This document shows, one piece after another, positions 9,543-19,249 of a stretch of DNA of 64,000 bases (positions are counted from its first letter, which is position 1; every line of letters starts with the position of its first letter). The notes beneath the pieces were generated by a model, which saw only the letters and a program-made list of their open reading frames with translations, was not told the origin of the DNA and did no database searches. The translations under genes and the position numbers were made by a program. Source of the DNA: CAVTSA01 sp963790575 (GTDB lineage Bacteria; Chloroflexota; Dormibacteria; Dormibacterales; Dormibacteraceae); the NCBI GenBank assembly GCA_963790575.1, contig CAWBPD010000021.1, positions 1-64,000 of the forward strand, written 5' to 3'.

Positions 9543-11460
9543 GTGGCTGAGGTCGAGGTCGGCTCGGTCGTCGACGGGCGCTACAAGGTGCTGGCGAAAG
9601 TCGGCGGCGGCGGCATGGCCGACGTCTGGCTCGCCGAGGACGCCCACCTGCAGCGGCGGATCGCGCTGAAGGTCCTGCACGCGCGCTTCGCCCAGGACCG
9701 CGAGTTCGTGATGCGCTTCCAGCGCGAGGCCGAGTCGGCCGCCGGGCTGCAGCACCCGAACATCGTCTCGGTCTTCGACCGCGGCGAGTGGGAGGGCACC
9801 TACTACATCGCCATGCAGTACATCGAGGGGCCGACGCTGAAGCAGCTGATCGACTCCGGGATCACGGTCGAGCAGGGCGTCGCGGTGATCCGCCAGGTGC
9901 TGCAGGCGGCGGGCTACGCGCACCGGCAGGGGATCGTCCACCGTGACCTGAAGCCGCAGAACGTGATCGTCGACGCGGAGGGCAAAGCGGTGGTCACCGA
10001 CTTCGGCATCGCCCGCGCCGGCGTCTCCGAGATCACCCAGACCGGCTCGGTGATGGGGACGCCGCACTACCTCTCGCCGGAGCAGGCCCAGGGCTTCGAA
10101 GTGACCGCCGTCTCCGACCTCTACTCGGTCGGCGTGATGCTCTACGAGGCGCTCACCGGGCGGGTCCCGTTCGAGGGCGAATCGGCGGTCGCGGTGGCGA
10201 TGAAACAGGTCTCGCAGATGCCGCAGCGGCCGAGCTCGATCCAGCCGCGGGTGAGCCCGGCGCTCGACGCGGTGGTGATGCGGGCGCTGGAGAAGGACCC
10301 CGGCCAGCGCTTCCAGAGCGCCGACGCCTTCATCGCCGCGCTCGACCAGGCGATGCGCGAACCGGGCGGCGCCGGGCGGGGGACGCACGTCCTTCGCCGC
10401 GCTGCCGCCGGTGTCGTGGCCGTCCCGGTCGAGGAGGCGAGGACCCGGAGGCGGCGCGCACGTCGCCGTCGCAACTGGTGGATCCTCGCCGCCCTGGTGG
10501 CGATCCTGATCGGCGCGCTGATCGGGATCCTGCTGAGCCAGCGACACCGACCACGACGTGCCGAACGTCCACGGCCGCAGCCTGCAGCGGGCCGAAGAAA
10601 TCCTCGAACAGCGCGGCTTCTCGATCAACCAGCCGCCGATCCAGGTCGAACGACAGGTCGAGGCCGGCACGGTGCTCGAACAGGATCCGCGGCCCTCGCC
10701 GCCCGGCAAGGAGGCCGAAGAAGACTGCTCGTTCCTCACCCTGTTCTGCTCGAAGCCGGCGGTGACGCTGACGGTCAGCATCGGCCCGGGCGAAGGCGTG
10801 GTGCCGCGGGTCGCCGGGCTCGAGCCGCAGCAGAAGCGACGAAGAAGCTCGAAGCCGCCGAATTCGAAGTCGCGACCGAACACGTCAACTCGAGCTCGGT
10901 CGAAGAAGGCAAGGTCGTCTACTCCGAACCGCGGGCGGGCAAGACCGCGACCCACGGCTCGACCGTGACGATCTTCGTCTCCGCCGGGCCGAAGCTGGTC
11001 AAGGTGCCGGTCCTGGTCGACAAGCAGCGCCGCCTCGCGGTGCAGGAAATCCGCGCCCGCGGGCTGATCCCGGAAGTCGGCGAAGAGGAAACCGAACGCG
11101 CGCGGCCAGGCGAGGTGATCAAGCCAGGAGCCGAGCGCCGGCGAGGAAGTCGAACCGGGCGCGACCGTCGCGATCGTCGGTCGCCAAGGCGCGAGCCGAA
11201 GGTCAAGGTGCCGGGACGTGGTCGGCACCGAACGCCGCGAGGCGGTCGAAGAAGTGCGCGCCGCGGGCCTCGTCCCCGGTCGTCGAAGAAGAAGTGACCG
11301 AACGAAGCGAAGATCGGCCTGGTGATCCGTCAGACGCCGCGCGGCGGCGACGAAGCGGTCGCCGAACCAGGAAGTGATCCTGGTCGTCGGCAAGCGCGCC
11401 GCCGCGGTGCCGGAAGAACGGAACCGGAACGAAGAAGGCGCGGAAGGGACGACGCCTTGA
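9543..11460 (+). CDS. pknB: PASTA-domain Ser/Thr kinase PknB (frameshifted)
   Basis: Essential wall-sensing kinase. The kinase domain (residues 1-270) contains GGGGMADVW, IALKVL, HRDLKPQNVIV, DFGIA and SPEQ. A basic juxtamembrane segment and one TM helix (WWILAALVAILIGALIGILL) follow, then about four extracellular PASTA repeats starting at VPNVHGRSLQRAEE, VVPRVAGLE, KVPVLVDKQRRLAVQE and KVPDVVGTERREAVEE. PASTA repeats bind muropeptides or lipid II. The frame breaks first near 10545 and repeatedly after 10830; the reconstructed stop is TGA 11458-11460, overlapping the ddl TTG start. A GTG start follows a GGGGAGAGAGG ribosome-binding site. Confidence 0.9.
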
Positions 11461-12424
11461 GGGTCGCGGTCCTCTCCGGCGGGCGCTCCTCCGAGCACGA
11501 CGTCTCGCTCAATCCGGGCGCCTCGGTGATCAAAGGGCTGGAAGGGGCGGGCCACGAGGTGGTCGAGGTGCGGATCGGCCGCGACGGGCGCTGGATCGCC
11601 GCGGGCGCGCCGGTCGACGCTGGCGCCCGGCGGCGGGCTGCTCGGCGCCGACGTCGCCTTCCCGGTCCTCCACGGCGCCTTCGGCGAGGACGGCAGCCTG
11701 CAGGGCCTGCTGGAGATGCTCGACCTGCCCTACGTCGGCTCCGACGTGCTCGCCTCGGCGACCTGCATGGACAAGCTGACGCTGAAGCGGCTGCTGGCCG
11801 GGCAGGGGATCCCGCAGGTCGACTTCGTCGCGGTCGGCGAAGACGGGCTGGCGCGAGCGCTGCGCCGAGCTCGGGACGCCGCTCTGGGTAAAGCCCTCGC
11901 GGATGGGCTCGAGCGTCGGCATCACCCGGATCGAGGACCTGACCGCGCTCGACGGGGCGGTCGAGACGGCGCTGCGGCACGACCCGCGGGTGATCGTCGA
12001 GGCCTCCGCCCACGGGCGCGAGATCGAGTGCTCGGTGCTCGGCAACGAGGACCCGCAGACCTCGATGCCGGGCGAGATCACGCCCACGCCGAGTGGTACG
12101 ACTACGAGGCCAAGTACGGCGAGGGCGGCATGGACCTGGCGGTGCCGGCGCCGATCTCGCGAGATCGAGACGGCGCGGGTGCGCGAGCTGGCGGCCGAGG
12201 TCTTCACCCTGGCGGGCTGCTCGGGCCTCGCCCGCTGCGACTTCTTCGTCGAGCCCGACGGCGCGGTCCTGGTCAACGAGATCAACACGATGCCGGGCTT
12301 CACCGAGACCAGCGTCTACGCCAAGCTGCTCGAGGCCGGCGGCCTCTCCTACCCGGACCTCTGCGACCGCCTCGTCGACCTCGCGATCGAGCGCCACCAG
12401 CGCGCCCGCTCCTACGAGTTCTAG
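11457..12424 (+). CDS. ddl: D-alanine--D-alanine ligase (frameshifted)
   Basis: ATP-grasp ligase making the D-Ala-D-Ala dipeptide of peptidoglycan. It starts at TTG 11457, giving LRVAVLSGGRSSEHDVSL, the conserved Ddl N-terminus. Later motifs include FPVLHGAFGEDGSLQGLLE, VGSDVLASATCMDK, WVKPSRMGSSVGITR, EIECSVLGN and the metal-binding end NEINTMPGFTETS. Insertions near 11625, 11860, 11895, 12075 and 12165 split it into segments. Coupling to pknB through a TTGA overlap places substrate supply in the same transcript as the SEDS-PBP machinery, which is a less usual position for ddl. Confidence 0.9.
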
Positions 12425-12437
12425 CCGATCCGCGGAC

Positions 12438-14031
12438 CTATTCGAAGAGCTTGATGTCGGAGATTTCGACCTGGAAGCGGCCTTCCTGGTCGGACGCCGG
12501 CGAGGCCTTGGTGAACCAGATCAGGAAGTACTTGGCGGCGCCGCCGAGGTGCAGCTGCACTTCCTCTTCCTTGCCCGCGTCCTTCACTTCGCCGACCTGT
12601 TCGCCCCATTCTTCGATCGCTTCCGGCGGGCCGGCGGCGGCGGCGAAGATCTGCGCGTCCCAGCCGGGGGTGGGGGAGAGGATCTTCATCTTCGTTCGGC
12701 GAGGAGGCCGCCTTCGAGGTGACGTAGATGCCGACGCCCGGGTCGGGTCCTTTCTTGGTCCCGGCGAAGGTGTCGGTGTCGTAGTGCTCGGTCGTCCAGG
12801 AGGTCCCGGTCGGGTTGCCGTCGACGGCGAATTCGACCGTGCCCGTGTTCCTCGTGCCCGTCGCCCTCGGGGTCGTAGTCGGTCGCTCTCCTCCAGCGCG
12901 ACCGGGGTCCCGGTCGCCTTCGGCGGCGTCCCGCTTTCGTGCGTTGCCGACGACCGGCGCGTTGCCGCTCGAGTCGAGCAGGATCAGCACCACGACGGCC
13001 GCCGCGATCACGATCGCCAGCACGACCGCCCCCAGGACCAGCGCGCCCGGCCCGACAGCTTGCGTTTCGCCGGCGGCACCGCGTCGAGCACGCTGGTCGC
13101 CTCGCCGGTGGTCGAGCCCGCCCGCGCCGCCTCGACCTCGAGCGCGGTGGAGAGGTCGTCGATCATCTCGCCGATGTCGGCGTAGCGCTTGGCCGGGTCC
13201 TTGCTCGTCGCCCGCTCCACCACCAGCGCCGAGCGCGGCCGAGAGTTCCGGCCGCAGCGACTGCACGTCGGGCAGCTCCTCGTTGACGTGTTTCATCGCC
13301 ACGCCGACCTGGCTCTCGGCGGCGAAGGGGACTTCGCCGGTGAACATCTCGTAGAGGACGACGCCGAGCGAGTAGATGTCGGAACGCTGGTCGGCGCCGC
13401 GGCCCATCGCCTGCTCGGGGGCGACGTAGTCGGTGGTGCCGAGGACGCGGCCGGTGGCGGTCATCCCGTCCTGCTCGAGCTGGCGGGAGATGCCGAAGTC
13501 GGTCAGCTTCGCCCGGCCCTCGGCGTCGATCAGGACGTTCTGCGGCTTGATGTCGCGGTGCACCATCCGCCGGGCGTGGGCGACGGTGAGCCCGCGGGCG
13601 ACCTCGATCGCGTAGGCGAGCGCCTCCTGCACGTCGAGCGGGCCGATCCGGTTGATCCGCGCCTTCAGCGTCTCCCCTTCGACGTACTCGAAGACGATGT
13701 AGGGATAGCCGCCGTCCTCGCCCGCGTCGATCACCGAGACGACGTTGGGGTGGGAGAGCTTGGCGACCGCGCGCGCCTCCTGGCGGAAGCGCTCCAGCTG
13801 GTCGGCCTGCTCGGACATCTCGCGGTGCATCACCTTCACAGCGACCGGGCGGTCGAGGGTGGTGTCGCGGGCGAGGTAGACGGTCGACATGCCGCCGGAG
13901 CCGAGTTTCGCCTCCAGCCGGTAGCGGCCCGAGAGGACCGTCCCGATCATCTTTGAGCTGGTCTTGGCGCGGTCCGGCATCAGACTCTCGGTCGGGCTGC
14001 GGCGGGAGGACTTGCTGGCTGTGGGGGGCAT
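12438..14031 (-). CDS. Ser/Thr protein kinase with C-terminal discoidin-like domain
   Basis: The kinase domain lies at residues about 30-300 (GSGGMSTVYLA, VAVKVM, HRDIKPQNVLI, DFGIS, APEQ). A TM helix near 12980-13040 follows, then an extracytoplasmic domain with FAVDGNPTGTSWTTEHY and a C-terminus reading AAKYFLIWFTKA to EISDIKLFE. This is the jelly-roll galactose-binding/discoidin fold seen after kinases and after pseudokinase-MviN in actinobacteria, so it probably senses cell-wall or sugar ligands. The start may be ATG 14031, 13980 (after GAGAG) or 13950. Frame breaks occur near 13235, 13060, 12950, 12860 and 12700. It is convergent with ddl. Confidence 0.82.
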
Positions 14032-14058
14032 CGGGGCGGTCTGAATATTGTCGAGCAC

Positions 14059-14937
14059 GTGTCCGTACAGGTTCGATACTTCTCCGACCCTGCCTGCACG
14101 TGGTCGTGGGCTGCCGAACCCGCTCTGCGCAGGATCATCTTCGAGTTCGACGGAGAACTCGATTTTGCCTGGGCGATGGGCGGGCTCGCCCGCCGCTTCG
14201 GCAGCGCCTATCGGGACAGCGAAGCGGCGATCGGCACGGGCCCCGACTGCTTTGCGGACCTGATGTCGCATTGGCTCAACGTAGCCGGTCAGACCGGCAT
14301 GCCGTGCGACCCTCGACTGTGGACCGAGGCGCCGCTCTCCGGCACCTTCCCGGCCTGCCTCGCGGTCGAGGCGGCGGCAGAGCAGGGCTGGGAGGCGGCC
14401 TACCGCTACCTGCGCCGCCTGCGCGAGGGGATCCTCTGCGGGCGTCGCAAGCTCGACGGGAGGGAGGCCTTGGTGGCCGAGGCGGGGCCGGCGGGCCTCG
14501 ATGTGGCCGCGTTCGAATCGGCGCTCGACTCGGAGCGGCCGGCGGCGGCCTTCGCCGCGCACATGCAGGAGGCCCGCGAAGTGCCGCCGGAGGCCCGCGA
14601 CTCGGGCAAGACCAGCGTCACCGAGGGCCAGGAACGCCTCAGCTTCCCCTCCGCGATCTTCATCGGCGAGGACGGCGGGCGCCACGGCGTCTGGGGCTTC
14701 CAACCGGTCGAGGCCTACCGCGAGGCGGCCCTGGCGGCGGGAGCGCGCCAGGTCAACGACGGCCCCTTGCCGATCCTCGACGCGGCGGCACGATTCGGCC
14801 GCCTGGCAGTCCCCGAGGCCGCCCTCCTGGCGCAGACCGAGCCGACGGCGACCCGAGCCGAGCTCTGGCGCCTCGCCGCCGAGGGCGCCCTCGAGCCGAT
14901 CGACGCCCTCACCGGCCCCCTCTTCCAGCTCCCGTAG
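14059..14937 (+). CDS. DsbA-family thioredoxin-fold protein lacking CxxC
   Basis: The N-terminus VRYFSDPACTWSWAAEP matches the FrnE/DsbA pattern (F-D-P-x-C-P-W-C-W-A-E), with an inserted helical domain and a late strand/cis-Pro segment (LSFPSAIFIGED). The usual CPWC is CTWS here, so only one active-site cysteine remains. That argues against simple disulfide exchange and for a glutathione- or mycothiol-linked, isomerase-like or non-redox role. No signal peptide is visible, so it is cytoplasmic. The GTG start is divergent from the kinase gene, with only 27 bases between. The frame is intact over 292 residues. Substrate unknown. Confidence 0.7.
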   Translation: MSVQVRYFSDPACTWSWAAEPALRRIIFEFDGELDFAWAMGGLARRFGSAYRDSEAAIGTGPDCFADLMSHWLNVAGQTGMPCDPRLWTEAPLSGTFPACLAVEAAAEQGWEAAYRYLRRLREGILCGRRKLDGREALVAEAGPAGLDVAAFESALDSERPAAAFAAHMQEAREVPPEARDSGKTSVTEGQERLSFPSAIFIGEDGGRHGVWGFQPVEAYREAALAAGARQVNDGPLPILDAAARFGRLAVPEAALLAQTEPTATRAELWRLAAEGALEPIDALTGPLFQLP

Positions 14938-15279
14938 CCCCCAGTCACACATCCACATCGCCCCGCCGGCCGAGCGTTCACTTGGCCCCCTATAGCGGGG
15001 TCAATCGCACACTCGTCCCGAACGGTGATGTGGAAGACGCGCGAGTGTCAGCCGGTGGCTCTGCCGACGGCGAAGCTGAGGACCGCGGCGAGGAGGACGG
15101 GCGCACTCAGGCCGACCGCGGCGAGAAGCCCGAGAAGGCTGAGGATGAGTCCAAGGTCCGTCTTTGTCATCGCCAGGTTCACCGCGAGGGGGTAACACGT
15201 CGTCTTCACAGCGAATTATCCGCTGGCAAAGGCCCTGTCACCAGGACGTTTACGTCAACGGACAGAACGTTTCGCGCGG
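14938..15279. other. 342-base gap between convergent genes, with one candidate small ORF
   Basis: No standard gene fills this stretch. It holds the candidate 40-residue membrane peptide described separately and a short repeat, cacactcg at about 15008 with cgagtgt at about 15042. It lies between the ends of a plus-strand and a minus-strand gene, so termination signals are expected, but no strong GC hairpin followed by a T run was seen. Confidence 0.4.
15048..15170 (-). CDS. candidate 40-residue hydrophobic membrane peptide
   Basis: ATG 15170 to TGA 15048 encodes MTKTDLGLILSLLGLLAAVG, then SAPVLLAAVLSF and a short basic tail. The polar N-terminus, about 30 hydrophobic residues in two stretches broken by SAP, and a C-terminal Arg resemble a small inner-membrane protein. 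Third codon positions are almost all G or C, as in real genes of this genome. No good ribosome-binding site precedes the ATG. It lies downstream of purM on the same strand. It could be chance, since hydrophobic codons are easily generated from G+C-rich DNA. Confidence 0.35.
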   Translation of the reverse strand: MTKTDLGLILSLLGLLAAVGLSAPVLLAAVLSFAVGRATG

Positions 15280-16283
<1,004 letters not shown>

Positions 16284-16287
<4 letters not shown>

Positions 16288-17622
16288 GCGGCCGATTCTT
16301 TCAGTCGGTCGGGCAGCTCGGTCGGCGGCTCGTAGCGATGGGGCCGGCTACGCGCCCGAAGGACGAGCAATCCGCGGTCGGCGAGGTCGGCGAGGTCCGA
16401 CCGTGCGGTCTCGTGGGTGACCCGGTGACTGACCGCGTGAGCCTCGTAGGTGTAGAGGTGTTCGGGATGCCGGATCGCGTGCGTCAGCAGCGCGACCTGC
16501 CTGCCGTTGAGCCCGTCGAAGCCACTCAGCTGTGCCTCGGCGGTGTGCTGTTCCGCGATCTTGCGCTGCAGGTAGACGTGGAGATCGTTGATCGCCTGCT
16601 CGATCACCCCGAGCTGATGGATCAGGAAGTAGGTGGTGTCGCCGCCGTCGGTCTCGGTCTCGAGGAAGGCGCGCTCGTACTGTGCAGGCGCCTTGCGGAT
16701 CAGGCGCGAGATCGGCAGGTACTCGGCCAGCCAGTAGCCCCGCACGTGCATCGCCCAGAAGAACAGCAGCCGGGCCGTCCGCCCGTTGCCGTCCTCGAAG
16801 GGATGGTCGTAAGCCAGCCAGAAGTGGAGCAGGATGGCCCGGACCACCGGGTGGACGAAGCGGTCCTCATCGCCGGCATTGGCGAAGTCGCAAAGAGCTT
16901 CGAGGCGTTCCGGCAGCTGTTCCGCCGGCGGCGGGACGTGGATCGGCTTCTGATCCTCGTCGCGATCGAAGACCGCTACCCGATCCTCTCCCGGTAGCTG
17001 CAGGCGCCCCGCCGCGGAAGGGTTGTCGAGCGTCCCCTCGGTGACGACCCGGTGCAGACTCCAGCACCGCTTCGGGGGTCAGCTCCCCGCCCATCTCCTT
17101 GGTCAGGCGCAGGGCCCGGTAATTGTTGGCGATCATCAGCTCGCTGCGGTCCCGCGGCTCCCGGCCGCTCCGCAGAAGGTCCTTGGCGATGATCCGCGAC
17201 GTCGTCGCCCCCTCGAGCTGGCTGGAGCGGATCGCCTCCTCCATCAGAGAGTTGACCAGGAAACGTCGGCCCGCCTCACGCTCGGAAGTGACGACCTCAT
17301 CCATCGCGACCTCGCCGCCCCCGCGCTGGTCGATGTGATGGAGGGACCGATGGACGAGGTCAGGGAGGGTGTAGCCGAATGCGTTGCCGTGCTCATCGAC
17401 GAGCGGGAGCGACCGACTGACCTCGCGGCGGGCAAGCCTCAACTTCAGCCACCACTGCTCGTTGCTCAGCCCCGCAGGCGGAGTCAGGCGCCGTAGCTTG
17501 TCCCAATGCAGGTAGCGGTTGCCGGGTTCCTCCGTGGCCGGCCCGTTGATCGCCGCCATGAGTCGGTCGAACCCGAGGCGACCGATGATCTGCTCGGGAT
17601 CCGGTGCCGGATCGACGTACAT
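16284..17622 (-). CDS. Fic-domain protein with inhibitory helix and C-terminal wHTH
   Basis: AMPylation or related nucleotide transfer to protein hydroxyls. The core motif HPFEDGNGRTAR contains the catalytic His and the phosphate-binding GNGR. An upstream SSQLEG matches the (S/T)xxxE(G/N) inhibitory motif on the N-terminal side, the arrangement of class II Fic proteins that self-inhibit. The C-terminal 80 residues (LNGRQVALLTHAIRHPEH to HETARSDLADLADRGLLV) look like a winged helix. One frameshift lies near 17055; the rest is continuous, giving about 445 residues. It stands alone without a small antitoxin gene, so it is probably housekeeping regulatory Fic and not a FicT/FicA pair. Paired palindromes precede the start. 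Confidence 0.85.
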
Positions 17623-17638
17623 CGCTTCAACTCCAAAT

Positions 17639-17714
17639 CAATTCCAAGTTTGTCCAGAATTTGGAATTGTAGTCGAATCCAAGTCGAATCCAAATCTTTC
17701 CAGAATTTGGATTC
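17639..17714. promoter_or_regulatory. tandem palindromes upstream of fic
   Basis: Two perfect 9-bp palindromic pairs lie side by side: CAATTCCAA (17639-17647) with 17661-17669, and GAATCCAAA (17686-17694) with 17706-17714. Both enclose the shared core TCCAGAATTTGGA, and two tandem copies of cgaatccaa lie between them. The block is A+T-rich within G+C-rich surroundings, sits 17-92 bases before the fic ATG and overlaps the uppP stop. It looks like a double operator for an autoregulator, perhaps the Fic winged helix. A terminator role for uppP is possible but no T run follows. Confidence 0.5.
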
Positions 17715-18519
17715 AGCGCTCGCGGTGCAGCTTGGCGAGGACGACGCCCGCGAGGGCGGCTCGGTAGGCGGCGTAGGGCCAGAGCGCTCGGTCGCGCTCG
17801 ACCAGGCCGATCAGCCGCTGCGAGGCGAGGGTGGAGGCGAAGGAGGCGCCGATCCCGACCGCCAGGGTGCGGCGCAGGCTCGGCGTCGTGCCCCGCTTGG
17901 CCAGTCGCGCGCCCTTGAGGCCGGTTGCGCCGACGATGATCGGCAGGGCGATCGTGCGCGAGAGCAGGTTGGCCTGGGTGCGGGAGAAGAGGCGCCAGCG
18001 CGCCGCCGCCAGGGTGACGCCGTTGCGGGAGACGCCCGGGGCCAGCGCCGCCGCCTGGGCGACGCCGAGCACGAGGCCGTCCAGCGGGGTCGCTTCGCCG
18101 CGGCCGCGCAGCTGCTCGCGCCGGTCGGCGACCAGCATCAGCGCCGCCCCCGTCAGCAGGCCGTAGGCGGTCGCCCGGGGACCGCCGAGGCGCGACTCGA
18201 TCTGCCGCTCGAACCCGTAGCCGACCGCCGCCGCGGGCAAGAAGGAGAGGGCCAGCAGGAGCGCGCGGCGCAGGTCGAAGTCGCGCATCTCCTCCGCGAT
18301 CAGTTTCCGCTGGCCGATCAGGAGGGCCGCTGCGGCGCCGGTGTGGAGCGCCACCTCGAAGCTCTTGCGCACCTCCGGGTCGATCGCCTCCCAGTCCCAG
18401 CCCGCCAGCCAGGGGACGAGGACGATGTGGGCCGAGCTGGAGACGGGCAGGAGCTCGGCAGGCCCCTGCACGATCCCGAGGAGGATCGCGCGGTGGACCG
18501 GCAGCGCCCCGCCGCTCAA
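17713..18519 (-). CDS. uppP: undecaprenyl-diphosphatase (UppP/BacA family)
   Basis: Integral membrane phosphatase that converts undecaprenyl pyrophosphate to the monophosphate for reuse in wall and polysaccharide synthesis. The first motif reads GIVQGPAELLPVSSSAH; the second, usually PGxSRSG, reads APGVSRNGVT, with Asn in place of the second Ser. Several TM helices are evident over 268 residues. The start was set at TTG 18519 because it overlaps the dedA stop (TTGA) and restores the family N-terminus. Pairing with dedA suggests both act on the same lipid carrier. Confidence 0.9.
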   Translation of the reverse strand: MSGGALPVHRAILLGIVQGPAELLPVSSSAHIVLVPWLAGWDWEAIDPEVRKSFEVALHTGAAAALLIGQRKLIAEEMRDFDLRRALLLALSFLPAAAVGYGFERQIESRLGGPRATAYGLLTGAALMLVADRREQLRGRGEATPLDGLVLGVAQAAALAPGVSRNGVTLAAARWRLFSRTQANLLSRTIALPIIVGATGLKGARLAKRGTTPSLRRTLAVGIGASFASTLASQRLIGLVERDRALWPYAAYRAALAGVVLAKLHRER

Positions 18520-19193
18520 TTGCCTGGCGTCGTCGCCCCGCCGGTCGGCGGCGTCCCGGCCTGGCGATCGGCGGGCGGGCCGCCGCGATAGCGCCGGTAG
18601 AGCCAGTAGACGACCAGCGCGACGAGCGCCGCGACGACGATGTAATCGAGGATCGAGAGGTGTTCCCGCCACTTTTCCCATTCGTCCCCGACCGCCCGGC
18701 CGAGCAGACCGAAGCCGACCACCCAGGGGAGCGAGCCGAGCGCGGTCAGCCAGGTGAAGCGCCAGAAGGGCATCTTCGCCAGCCCGGCGGGCAGCGAGAT
18801 GAAGGCACGGACCAGCGGGATCACGCGGCAGACGAGCACGGTGACGTCGCCGTGCTTCTGAAACCAGCCGTCGACGCGGGCGAGGCGCTCCGGGCTGATG
18901 TGGATCAGCTTGTTGCGTTCCATCAGGTCGACGCGGCCGTAGTAGCCGATCGCGTAGGTCAGCCAGGAGCCGACCATGTTGCCGAGGAACCCGGCGACGA
19001 AGATCTCCAGCAGCGTGTGGTGGCCTTCGGAGACGGTGAATCCGGCGAACAGCATCACCGCCTCGGACGGGATCGGGATGCAGGCGGAGCCCGCGCCCAT
19101 CAGCAGGAAGACGCCGGCGAGGCCGGTGTCGTTGATGACGTTGACGCAGAATTCGACGATCGGCCCGGTCAGGCTGGCCTGGGGGAGAAGCAT
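18516..19193 (-). CDS. DedA/SNARE-associated family membrane protein (likely C55-P transporter)
   Basis: A DedA-family protein of 225 residues with the motif GAGSACIPIPSEAVMLFAGF at residues about 33-52 and the RVIPLVRAFISLPAGLAKM block around residue 130. The re-entrant hairpins and C-terminal TM end in a Pro/Gly-rich cytoplasmic tail. Some DedA proteins have been shown to return undecaprenyl phosphate across the membrane. The four-base overlap with uppP, which produces that phosphate on the outer face, supports the same job here. Substrate assignment rests on context and family, not on residues unique to one transporter. Confidence 0.85.
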   Translation of the reverse strand: MLLPQASLTGPIVEFCVNVINDTGLAGVFLLMGAGSACIPIPSEAVMLFAGFTVSEGHHTLLEIFVAGFLGNMVGSWLTYAIGYYGRVDLMERNKLIHISPERLARVDGWFQKHGDVTVLVCRVIPLVRAFISLPAGLAKMPFWRFTWLTALGSLPWVVGFGLLGRAVGDEWEKWREHLSILDYIVVAALVALVVYWLYRRYRGGPPADRQAGTPPTGGATTPGN

Positions 19194-19249
19194 GCGGCGG
19201 AGACACTACAACCCCGATCCTTAGGAACGGGCCTTAAACTCGACTGTTC

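Noticed and set aside
12421..14958. 845-codon minus-strand ORF as one protein
   Set aside because: Its first 300 codons read backwards through the DsbA-like gene; the kinase begins at about 14031.
17713..19206. Single 497-codon minus-strand ORF covering uppP and dedA
   Set aside because: Its first half is out of frame with the DedA protein; two genes with a TTGA overlap explain the region.
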